A stretch of DNA of 8,301 nt from the NCBI GenBank assembly GCA_002359425.1, contig DEMY01000110.1, positions 27,085 through 35,385 of the forward strand, written 5' to 3'. Source of the DNA: Clostridiales bacterium UBA2658. GTDB lineage: Bacteria > Bacillota > Clostridia > Oscillospirales > Oscillospiraceae. Both the position numbers and the translations under genes were made by a program. Of the stretch, positions 1-6,607 are shown in pieces. The notes under the pieces are model-generated. The model did no database searches, was not told the origin of the DNA, and saw only the letters and a list, made by a program, of their open reading frames with translations. The first letter of the stretch is position 1. Each line of letters opens with the position of its first letter.

Positions 1-976
1 CGATATCATCGGGGACGGAGACCTGTCCGTCATGAACGAGGCCGAAATTCCGTCCATCATCTACCGCACGTTCACGCGGCTCGGACTCACGAAATTCAAA
101 ATCCGTGTCAACAACCGCAAGGTGCTAAACGGCTTTTTTGAGCTTCTCGGTCTTTCCGACAAGGCGACCGACGTTATGCACACCATCGACAAGCTCGACA
201 AGATCGGCGCTGATAAGTGCTGCGCGCTTCTTTTGGAGGACGGCGTAACGCCTGCACAGGCGGACGAGATCATGGCTTTTATAGGCATACAGGGGACGAG
301 TGCCGAAAAGCTCGAAGCGCTGAAAAAATATGAGGGCAAGTCTGAAACCTTCGATCTCGGCCTTTCCGAGCTGCGCACGGTGACCGGGTGTCTGCCCGAA
401 TTCGGCGTGCCGGAGGAGAACTTCGAGATTGACCTCACAATCGCACGCGGCTTGGATTATTACACCGGCACCGTCTATGAAACGACGCTCACGGACCACC
501 CGGAGATCGGCTCGGTGTGCTCGGGCGGGCGCTACGATGACCTTGCGGGCTACTACACGGACAAGAAACTTCCCGGCGCGGGCATTTCCATCGGTCTCAC
601 GCGGCTTTTCTATGTGCTCGACGAGCAGGGGATGCTGTCCGACGAAATCAACACCGCTCCTGCGGACGTTTTGGTCCTGCCGATGACGGAGGACCTCAAA
701 AGGGCCGCCGAGACGGCGACTGCCTTCCGCGAGGCGGGCATCCGCACAATGCTCTACAGCGAACAGAAAAAGTTCAAGGCAAAAATGAGCTATGCGGACA
801 AGCTTGGCGTCCCGTTCGTCGCCTTTTTGGGCGAGGACGAGATCGCGAAAAACGAGCTGTCCGTCAAGAACATGAAAACCGGCGAGCAGACGCAGTTGCC
901 GATGGCGGACGCCGTCGCGCTCGTTTTAAAGGAAATCGAAAAGCAGAAGGCCGTCAAGGTCATCGCAGAAAAATAA
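1..976 (+). CDS. hisS: Histidine--tRNA ligase (HisRS), C-terminal part, truncated by window start
   Basis: This class II aminoacyl-tRNA synthetase activates histidine with ATP and transfers it to tRNA-His in the cytoplasm. The reading frame is open from base 2, with no start in the window, so the 5' end lies upstream. About 324 residues are visible of the roughly 420 usual for the family; class II motifs 1 and 2 are missing. Visible landmarks, in order, are the INNRK-like segment (RVNNRKVLNG, about bases 104-133), the insertion domain, the histidine-binding signature ARGLDYYTG (about 443-469), motif 3 with SGGRYDDL (521-544) and GISIGLTRLF, and the C-terminal anticodon-binding domain beginning near DVLVLPM. 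The gene ends in TAA, 18 bases before aspS, so the two are probably one transcript. Identity rests on these signatures and is secure. An internal ATG at 32 is not the true start, because family sequence continues upstream of it (DIIGDGDLSV). Confidence 0.96.
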   Translation, partial: DIIGDGDLSVMNEAEIPSIIYRTFTRLGLTKFKIRVNNRKVLNGFFELLGLSDKATDVMHTIDKLDKIGADKCCALLLEDGVTPAQADEIMAFIGIQGTSAEKLEALKKYEGKSETFDLGLSELRTVTGCLPEFGVPEENFEIDLTIARGLDYYTGTVYETTLTDHPEIGSVCSGGRYDDLAGYYTDKKLPGAGISIGLTRLFYVLDEQGMLSDEINTAPADVLVLPMTEDLKRAAETATAFREAGIRTMLYSEQKKFKAKMSYADKLGVPFVAFLGEDEIAKNELSVKNMKTGEQTQLPMADAVALVLKEIEKQKAVKVIAEK

Positions 977-994
977 ACGACAGGGGACAGGAAA

Positions 995-2773
995 ATGCAG
1001 TCAAGAACACATACCTGCGGCGCGCTCCGCATGGAGAATATCGGTGAAAAGGTCAAGCTCGTCGGCTGGATGGAAAACACGCGCGAGGTCTCTGGAAGCC
1101 TCGTTTTCGTCGTTCTGCGTGACTTTTACGGCACGACCCAGCTCGTTGCCGAAACGGAGGAAATGGTGGCCGTTTTTAAGGGCATTACGAAAGAGTCCAC
1201 GATCAGCATCGAGGGCACCGTCCGCGAGCGCGCGAGCAAAAACCAGAACATGCCCACCGGCGACATTGAGGTCGTCCCGGATAAAGTCGAAGTGCTGGGC
1301 CGCTGCCGCTATAATGAGCTGCCGTTTCAGGTGAACCACAGCCGCGACGCGGACGGCGCTACCCGTCTCAAATACCGCTATCTCGATCTCCGCAACCCGG
1401 AAGTTAAAAAGAATATTGTTTTGCGCGCAAACGTCGTCTCCGCGCTGCGTCAGGCCATGACAGAGCACGGCTTTTTGGAAATTACAACGCCTATCCTCAC
1501 AGCGTCGTCACCAGAGGGGGCGCGCGATTACCTCGTTCCGGCGCGCAACCACTCCGGCAAGTTCTACGCGCTGCCGCAGGCCCCCCAGCAGTTTAAGCAG
1601 CTTTTAATGACGAGTAGCTTTGACCGCTATTTCCAGATCGCCCCCTGCTTCCGCGACGAGGACGCGCGCGCGGACCGTTCCCCCGGCGAGTTTTACCAGC
1701 TCGACATGGAGATGGCCTTTGCCAGTCAGGAGGACGTGTTCGAGATATTGGAGGACGTTTTGCCTCCCATTTTCGCGAACTACGGCAGCTATCATATTGC
1801 CTCTGCCGCGCCCTTCCGCCGCATTGCCTATGCGGACGCGCTGGAAATCTACGGTTCGGACAAGCCCGACCTGCGCATCGACCTCACTGCGCGAGATGTG
1901 ACCGACCTTCTCGCGGACTGCGGCTTTGAGCCGTTCACCGGAAACTGTGTCAAGGCGGTCGTCGTCGAGGAATTCAAGGAAACGCGCAAGTTCATCGACA
2001 AGCTCTGTGCGGACGTTGAGGTACAAACCGCGAACAAGCCGTTCTGGTTTCGTCTGGACGAAAACGGCGAGCTCGTCGGCGGCATCTCAAAATTCGTGAC
2101 CGAGCGCAAGGACAAGGTCGTCGAAGCCTTGGGCCTCAAGCCCGGCTGCTTTGTCGCGCTTGCCTCCGGCAAGAAGCTTTTGGCGCAAAAAACCGCCGGC
2201 GTTCTCATAAAGACACTCGGCGCTGCCGTTCCCGGCCACATGGACAGGGAACGCTACGAGTTTTGCTGGATTGTCGATTTCCCGATGTACGAGATCGGAG
2301 AGGAATCCGGCGCTCTGGAGTTCTGCCACAACCCGTTCTCGATGCCGAAGGGCGGCATGGAAACGCTTTTGAAGGTAGAAAAAGGCGAATTAGACCCGCT
2401 TACCATCACCGCTGACCAGTACGATCTGGTGTGCAACGGCGTGGAGCTTTCCTCCGGTGCGGTGCGAAACCACGACCCGGAGATTATGGTCAAGGCCTTT
2501 GAGCTTGTGGGTCTCGGCGAGGACGACGTCAAGGCCAAATTCCCCGCCATGTACAACGCCTTCTGCTATGGTGCGCCCCCTCATGCGGGCATCGCCCCGG
2601 GTGTAGACCGCATGGTCATGCTCCTCGCGGGCGAGGACTCCATCCGCGAAATCATCCCGTTCCCGATGAACAAGACAGCACAGGATCTATGGATGGGTGC
2701 GCCGTCCGAGGTCACGCAAAAGCAGCTCGACGAGCTGCACATTGCGCTTGTGAAAGAGGAAGATCAGTCATGA
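995..2773 (+). CDS. aspS: Aspartate--tRNA ligase, bacterial type (AspRS)
   Basis: AspRS joins aspartate to tRNA-Asp, and in non-discriminating forms also to tRNA-Asn. The 592 residues match the usual bacterial length of about 590. Domains in order: an N-terminal OB-fold anticodon-binding domain (about 1-105), the class II catalytic core starting near RYLDLR (128-133), motif 2 at FRDEDARADR (219-228), a GAD insertion domain typical of bacterial AspRS (about 300-410), and motif 3 at GIAPGVDRMV (532-541), followed by PFPMNKTAQD. Motif 2 reads RSPGEFYQLD rather than the E. coli RQPEFTQID, a variant known from other bacterial lineages such as alphaproteobacteria. The ATG at 995 is supported by AGGGG at 982-986, eight bases upstream. 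The TGA stop overlaps the next start (ATGA). Whether it is discriminating or not cannot be decided here: the E. coli-like RRDLGS loop is replaced by TREVSGS (29-35). Confidence 0.97.
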   Translation: MQSRTHTCGALRMENIGEKVKLVGWMENTREVSGSLVFVVLRDFYGTTQLVAETEEMVAVFKGITKESTISIEGTVRERASKNQNMPTGDIEVVPDKVEVLGRCRYNELPFQVNHSRDADGATRLKYRYLDLRNPEVKKNIVLRANVVSALRQAMTEHGFLEITTPILTASSPEGARDYLVPARNHSGKFYALPQAPQQFKQLLMTSSFDRYFQIAPCFRDEDARADRSPGEFYQLDMEMAFASQEDVFEILEDVLPPIFANYGSYHIASAAPFRRIAYADALEIYGSDKPDLRIDLTARDVTDLLADCGFEPFTGNCVKAVVVEEFKETRKFIDKLCADVEVQTANKPFWFRLDENGELVGGISKFVTERKDKVVEALGLKPGCFVALASGKKLLAQKTAGVLIKTLGAAVPGHMDRERYEFCWIVDFPMYEIGEESGALEFCHNPFSMPKGGMETLLKVEKGELDPLTITADQYDLVCNGVELSSGAVRNHDPEIMVKAFELVGLGEDDVKAKFPAMYNAFCYGAPPHAGIAPGVDRMVMLLAGEDSIREIIPFPMNKTAQDLWMGAPSEVTQKQLDELHIALVKEEDQS

Positions 2774-3072
2774 CGCCTGCCGAAAATCCAGAGCTTATGG
2801 TGGATGAAGCGGAGCAGGAAAAGATTTTGAACGCCGCGTTTTCATCCCGCGTACCCCTGCGTTTGCAGGTCTACCCACCGAAACTCAAGAAAAAGCTCGC
2901 GGTACTCCGCCTTTTGGCGGAGCAGTTCGAGCCGGGCCGCCGCTACCATCAGGACGAGGTCAACGCCCTACTGGGCGAAGTTTGGTCCGACCCTGTGGCC
3001 CTGCGCCGCGACCTCATCGACCTCGGCTTTCTCTCCCGCGAGAACGACGGCTCCGCCTACTGGCGTACCTGA
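2770..3072 (+). CDS. DUF2087-family small protein, translationally coupled to aspS
   Basis: This 100-residue cytoplasmic protein has no signal peptide or membrane segment. The part from about residue 28 to the end resembles the DUF2087 family (PF09860): a PPKLKKKLAVL segment (36-46), FEPGRRYHQDEVN (53-65), LRRDLIDLGFLSR (78-90) and a terminal YWR. That pattern, with its paired helices and an LRR-D-L-G-L-R core, looks like a small winged-helix-type fold; in other bacteria the domain occurs alone or attached to ArsR-type regulators. Its molecular function is not established and I do not assign one. The ATG at 2770 overlaps the aspS stop as ATGA and is preceded by AGAGGA (2755-2760), so it is probably co-translated with aspS. 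A longer in-frame reading starting inside aspS at 2689 is possible but has no advantage. Basic residues (KLKKK, RLQ) would permit nucleic-acid contact, which is inference only. Confidence 0.85.
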   Translation: MTPAENPELMVDEAEQEKILNAAFSSRVPLRLQVYPPKLKKKLAVLRLLAEQFEPGRRYHQDEVNALLGEVWSDPVALRRDLIDLGFLSRENDGSAYWRT

Positions 3073-3093
3073 GTTTTGATTTACCTTGATTTT

Positions 3094-3099
3094 AGAAGG
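3094..3099 (+). promoter_or_regulatory. Shine-Dalgarno site that fixes the HAD gene start
   Basis: AGAAGG lies 10 bases before the ATG at 3110. The alternative TTG at 3086 has no purine-rich site before it and would add eight residues ahead of the hydrophobic strand that normally opens a HAD protein. The ATG is therefore preferred. Confidence 0.75.
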
Positions 3100-3109
3100 T
3101 GCTGCACGA

Positions 3110-3742
3110 ATGATTGAAGGTATTCTTTTTGATTTAGACGGAACCCTGTGGGATTCAACGCAGGCAATCTGTAAGGTATGGGATACTGTCTTATCGCAAC
3201 ATCCTGAAATCATTACGCGCGTTACTGTTAAAGACTTATATGGCTGTATGGGACTTCCGATCGAAGCAATCGGGAAAAAGCTCTTTCCAAATGTCGATGC
3301 AAGCCTTCGGCAACGCCTTATGAGTGAGTGCTGCGGATTAGAAAATCAGTATTTGGAGAAGTATGGGGCCAGGTTATATCCCGGATTGGAAGAAACCCTC
3401 GCGCAGCTTTCAGAGAACTTTAAATTGTTTATCGTCAGCAATTGTCAGGACGGTTATATTCAAAGCTTTTTAAAAGCGCATCATATGAAGCGATACTTTT
3501 TGGACTTTGAATGCCCGGGTGTAACAAATTTATCAAAGGGCGAAAATAACAAGCTTATTATGCGGCGAAATCATATCACGGAAGCTGTTTATGTAGGCGA
3601 TACAGCCGGTGATGCTGAATCTGCAAAAGTTGCGGGAATACCATTCATATATGCGAGATATGGTTTCGGAACGGTGAATGAATATGACTATGTAATTGAT
3701 AAAATATCAGATTTGCCGTATTTAGAGTGCTTTTGCACATAG
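3110..3742 (+). CDS. HAD-superfamily phosphatase, phosphoglycolate-phosphatase-like, in a low-G+C island
   Basis: The predicted 210-residue cytoplasmic enzyme is a haloacid-dehalogenase-type hydrolase, probably a small-molecule phosphatase. Motif I is FDLDGTLWDS (7-16), with nucleophile Asp8 and acid/base Asp10. Motif II is IVSNCQDG (108-115), with Ser110. A motif III lysine is probably Lys143 in LSKGENN. Motif IV is VGDTAGDAESAK (162-173), with Asp164 and Asp168 for Mg2+ binding. The roughly 90 residues between motifs I and II fit a helical C1-type cap, as in Gph/PGP-like enzymes; the substrate cannot be read from the sequence. G+C is about 41% over 3121-3720 by hand count, against 65% and 75% in sampled 60-base lines of aspS and comM, and AT-ending codons including ATA are frequent. 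This suggests acquisition from another lineage. The gene is complete and all catalytic residues are present. Start choice is explained under the Shine-Dalgarno entry at 3094. Confidence 0.9.
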   Translation: MIEGILFDLDGTLWDSTQAICKVWDTVLSQHPEIITRVTVKDLYGCMGLPIEAIGKKLFPNVDASLRQRLMSECCGLENQYLEKYGARLYPGLEETLAQLSENFKLFIVSNCQDGYIQSFLKAHHMKRYFLDFECPGVTNLSKGENNKLIMRRNHITEAVYVGDTAGDAESAKVAGIPFIYARYGFGTVNEYDYVIDKISDLPYLECFCT

Positions 3743-3815
3743 TTATGCGTCAGATCATGAGAATACCCGCTTTTCATCGTTAGATGCATTAAAACAGATA
3801 GAAGGGAGCCGCCAT
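3743..3815 (+). other. AT-rich spacer between HAD gene and comM
   Basis: This 73-base stretch keeps the low G+C of the HAD gene almost to the comM ribosome binding site (AGAAGGGAG, 3800-3808). The comM frame is open upstream back to a stop at 3723-3725, but contains no usable start codon before 3816. I find no convincing promoter or terminator; a tiny GTGC-TTTT-GCAC hairpin at 3727-3738 spans the end of the HAD gene without a following T run. Confidence 0.5.
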
Positions 3816-5342
3816 ATGGTCTCCAAAATTCGCTCACTTGGTATCAAGGGCATCGGCGGATATGAGGTGTCGGTCGAGTGCTTTCTGTCCACGGGCCTGC
3901 CCGCCTTTGACATTGTTGGGCTTCCCGACACGGCGGTGAAGGAAGCGCGGGACCGGGTGCGCGCGGCCATCAAAACCGCCGGACTGCCGTTTCCCGTTTC
4001 GCGGCTGACCATCAACCTCGCCCCGGCGGACACAAAAAAGGCCGGAACGACTTATGATCTGCCAATGCTCCTTTCCATCCTCGCAACGAACGGCGCCATC
4101 AAAGCGCCTCCTCTGGACGCGGCGTTTTTCGGTGAGCTGAGTCTGACCGGCGAGCTTCGCCCTGTGCGCGGCGCGCTGCCGATGGCTCTGGCGGCGGAAC
4201 GGGCTGGAATCAAGGAACTGTTCGTTCCGGCGGACAATGCCCCGGAGGCCGCGTTTGCGGAGGGGCTGACCGTCTATCCGGTACCGACCGTTACGGCGCT
4301 TTTGAAACACCTGTCCGGCGAGGAAACGCTCGTGCCCGCCGCGCCGCCCGCCTTTGAGACGCAGTGCTTTCACACGGCGGACTTTTCGGAGGTCAAGGGG
4401 CAGGAAAACGTCAAGCGCGCTCTGGAGGTCGCCGCCGCGGGTGGGCATAATATCCTCATGGTCGGCCCTCCCGGAGCCGGAAAGTCGATGCTTGCAAAGC
4501 GACTGCCCTCCATTTTGACGGACATGAGCCGCGAGGAAGCTTTGGAAACGACAGAGATTCATTCGGTCATGGGTCTCACGAGCCGCGAAAACCCGCTCAT
4601 CACCGAGCGCCCCTTCCGCTGCCCGCACCACACGTTGAGCGCCTCCGCCATGGCGGGCGGCGCGCAGCTCCAGCCGGGCGAAATTTCGCTCGCGCACAAC
4701 GGCGTGCTGTTTTTAGACGAGCTGCCGGAGTTTCACCGCGACGTGCTGGAGGTCATGCGCCAGCCGCTGGAGGACGGAAAGGTCACCATTGCCCGTTCGA
4801 GCGGGAATGCGACCTATCCCGCCGGTTTCATGCTGGTTTGTGCCATGAACCCCTGCAAATGTGGGTGGTACGGGCACCCGTCGAACCGCTGCCGCTGCTC
4901 GGAGCGGGACGTTGAAAAGTATAACGCAAAGGTTTCCGGCCCGCTTTTGGATCGTATCGATATCATCGTCGAGGTCCCGGCGCTGGAGTTTAACGAGCTG
5001 CGTGAGCGCACCCCGGCGGAAAAGAGCGCGGACATCAAGGCGCGCGTTAATACTGCGCGGGATGTCCAGCGAAAGCGTTTTTCGGACGCAGCATTTGACT
5101 GCAACGCCCGCATGGAGCAAAAGCAGATGCGCGCCTTCTGCACGCTTTCGCCCGAATGCGAAACGCTTATGGAGGACGCCTTTGACGCCATGGGCCTCAC
5201 CGCGCGCAGCTACGACCGCATCTTACGCGTTGCGCGGACCGTCGCGGACCTTGACGGCGCCGCGGACATCAGCCCCGCGCATTTGGCGGAGGCCATTCAG
5301 TACCGTACCTACAATTTCCTCGAAACAAACCCGAAAAAATAA
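3816..5342 (+). CDS. comM: YifB/ComM family Mg-chelatase-like AAA+ ATPase
   Basis: The family's characterised member ComM is a hexameric ATP-driven branch-migration helicase that promotes integration of incoming single-stranded DNA during natural transformation. The 508 residues match the family length of about 505. An N-terminal ChlI-like domain (about 20-165) is followed by the Mg-chelatase-type ATPase: Walker A GPPGAGKS at 217-224, Walker B VLFLDE at 297-302, a sensor-like AMNPC at 343-347, SGPLLDRIDI at 374-383, and a C-terminal helical domain ending QYRTYNFLE. A four-cysteine cluster (Cys347, 349, 359, 361; CKC and CRC) is typical of the family and could bind a metal. The ATG at 3816 has AGAAGGGAG eight bases upstream. 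The gene is widely present in bacteria not known to take up DNA, so competence is not implied. It may be transcribed with thiI and cinA. Confidence 0.93.
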   Translation: MVSKIRSLGIKGIGGYEVSVECFLSTGLPAFDIVGLPDTAVKEARDRVRAAIKTAGLPFPVSRLTINLAPADTKKAGTTYDLPMLLSILATNGAIKAPPLDAAFFGELSLTGELRPVRGALPMALAAERAGIKELFVPADNAPEAAFAEGLTVYPVPTVTALLKHLSGEETLVPAAPPAFETQCFHTADFSEVKGQENVKRALEVAAAGGHNILMVGPPGAGKSMLAKRLPSILTDMSREEALETTEIHSVMGLTSRENPLITERPFRCPHHTLSASAMAGGAQLQPGEISLAHNGVLFLDELPEFHRDVLEVMRQPLEDGKVTIARSSGNATYPAGFMLVCAMNPCKCGWYGHPSNRCRCSERDVEKYNAKVSGPLLDRIDIIVEVPALEFNELRERTPAEKSADIKARVNTARDVQRKRFSDAAFDCNARMEQKQMRAFCTLSPECETLMEDAFDAMGLTARSYDRILRVARTVADLDGAADISPAHLAEAIQYRTYNFLETNPKK

Positions 5343-5345
5343 GCG

Positions 5346-5374
5346 TTTTAACCTGCGGATTTTACGAATATGAT
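5346..5374 (+). promoter_or_regulatory. Weak candidate promoter before thiI
   Basis: TTTTAA (5346-5351) and TATGAT (5369-5374) are separated by 17 bases. The -10 matches the sigma-70 consensus at five of six positions, the -35 at only three. It lies in the 53-base gap after comM, which otherwise contains only the thiI ribosome binding site AAGGAAG (5383-5389). Confidence 0.25.
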
Positions 5375-5395
5375 TGAAAGTTAAGGAAGTACCCC

Positions 5396-6568
5396 ATGAA
5401 CGATATGATCCTCCTGAAACAGGGCGAAATTGTCCTGAAAGGGCTTAACCGCCGCTATTTTGAGGGCAAGCTCCTCTCCAACGCAAAGCGCCGTCTTTCC
5501 CCTTTTGGCAAGTTCGAGGTGACGAGCACACAGTCCACAGTCTACATTGAGCCGCTTAGCGACGACTGCGACATGGACGGGGCGACGGACGCGATGACGA
5601 AGGTCTTCGGCGTCGTCGCGGTCACCCGCGCGCTTGCCTGCGAAAAGGATAAGGACGCCATTTTTGAAGCTGCGAAAAGGTACCTCGCGGATGATCTGGA
5701 GGCGGCGAAGAGCTTCAAGGTTGAGTCCCGCCGATCGGACAAGAGCTTTCCCATGACGAGCATCGAACTTTCGCAGTACGTAGGAAATCTCCTGAGCGAC
5801 GCGTTTCCGGACATCGAGGTCGATGTCCACACGCCGGAGCTTCTGGTCGAACTGGAGGTCCGCGAAAAAGCCGCCTATGTCCATGCGCGGCCCTTACCCG
5901 GCGCGGGCGGATTGCCCGTTGGCTGCAACGGGAATGCCGTGACGCTCTTGTCCGGCGGCATTGACAGCCCGGTTTCGAGTTACATGATCGCGCGGCGCGG
6001 GATTCACCTCGTGCCGGTGCACTTTTTCTCGTTCCCATACACCTCCGAACAGGCAAAACAGAAGGTGCTGGACCTTGCAAAACAGCTCACGGATTACTGC
6101 GGCAGGCTGACGGTTGAGATCGTTCCCTTTACGCATATTCAGGAGGAAATCCGAGCAAACTGCCCGGAGGAATATTTTACGCTCATTATGCGCCGCTTCA
6201 TGATGCGCATTTCTGAAAAAATAGCCGAACAAAACGGCTGTGCGGCGCTCGTGACCGGCGAGGATCTGGGTCAGGTTGCGAGCCAGACCATGGAGGCCCT
6301 GCGCGTGACGGAAGCCTGCGTCGATTTGCCCGTTTTGCGTCCGCTCATCGGCATGGATAAGCGGGACATCGTTGAAATCGCGCGAAAGATCGGCACTTTT
6401 GACACGTCGATTTTGCCCTATGAGGACTGCTGCACGGTCTTCACCCCGCGCCACCCGAAAACGAAGCCGAAGCTTCCGGACGTCGAGGCGGCCGAAGCAG
6501 TGCTCGACGTGGACGGACTCGTTTTAGAAGCGCTCGCGGGCATCGAACGGGTGAAATTTGACATTTGA
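5396..6568 (+). CDS. thiI: tRNA 4-thiouridine sulfurtransferase ThiI, rhodanese-less form
   Basis: ThiI adenylates uridine 8 of tRNA and replaces its oxygen with sulfur to give 4-thiouridine; in some bacteria it also supplies sulfur to ThiS for thiamine thiazole synthesis. Its 390 residues resemble the Bacillus type (about 400) rather than the longer E. coli enzyme (about 480), and no rhodanese domain follows. Domains in order: an N-terminal ferredoxin-like region (LKQGEIVLKGLNR, 7-19), a THUMP domain (about 60-165), and the PP-loop ATP pyrophosphatase domain with SGGIDSP at 186-192, TGEDLGQVASQT at 287-298 and PYEDCCTVF at 341-349. The cysteine pair 345/346 includes the family's conserved catalytic-type cysteine of this segment. 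The start is supported by AAGGAAG (5383-5389). Rhodanese-less ThiI generally depends on a partner cysteine desulfurase, often encoded next door; none is present on either side here. Confidence 0.96.
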   Translation: MNDMILLKQGEIVLKGLNRRYFEGKLLSNAKRRLSPFGKFEVTSTQSTVYIEPLSDDCDMDGATDAMTKVFGVVAVTRALACEKDKDAIFEAAKRYLADDLEAAKSFKVESRRSDKSFPMTSIELSQYVGNLLSDAFPDIEVDVHTPELLVELEVREKAAYVHARPLPGAGGLPVGCNGNAVTLLSGGIDSPVSSYMIARRGIHLVPVHFFSFPYTSEQAKQKVLDLAKQLTDYCGRLTVEIVPFTHIQEEIRANCPEEYFTLIMRRFMMRISEKIAEQNGCAALVTGEDLGQVASQTMEALRVTEACVDLPVLRPLIGMDKRDIVEIARKIGTFDTSILPYEDCCTVFTPRHPKTKPKLPDVEAAEAVLDVDGLVLEALAGIERVKFDI

Positions 6569-6585
6569 GCGTTTCTTTTTAAATT
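6558..6585 (+). promoter_or_regulatory. Candidate promoter overlapping the thiI end, before cinA
   Basis: TTGACA at 6558-6563 is a perfect -35 consensus inside the last thiI codons. The best -10 at normal spacing is TAAATT (6580-6585, 16-base spacer, four of six matches); a better hexamer TAGAAT (6585-6590) sits at 21 bases, too far. Transcription from it would begin about at the cinA ribosome binding site, which is tight. The -35 match may be chance. Confidence 0.25.
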
Positions 6586-6607
6586 AGAATAGAAGGGACT
6601 GGATTTT

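Noticed and set aside
3076..3094. Short direct repeat TTGATTTA / TTGATTTTA before the HAD gene as an insertion footprint
   Set aside because: It is too short and AT-rich to separate from chance, and no matching copy was seen at the other end of the island.
3086..3112. TTG at 3086 as start of the HAD protein
   Set aside because: It has no ribosome binding site, while ATG at 3110 has AGAAGG at proper distance and places the protein start right before the first HAD strand.
3727..3738. GTGC-TTTT-GCAC hairpin as terminator of the HAD gene
   Set aside because: The stem is only four base pairs, lies within the coding sequence and has no T run after it.
3834..4697. Long open frame on the minus strand opposite comM (287 codons)
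   Set aside because: It lies wholly within the well-supported comM gene, is rich in arginine, glycine and histidine as expected of a mirror frame in G+C-rich DNA, and shows no recognisable family motif.
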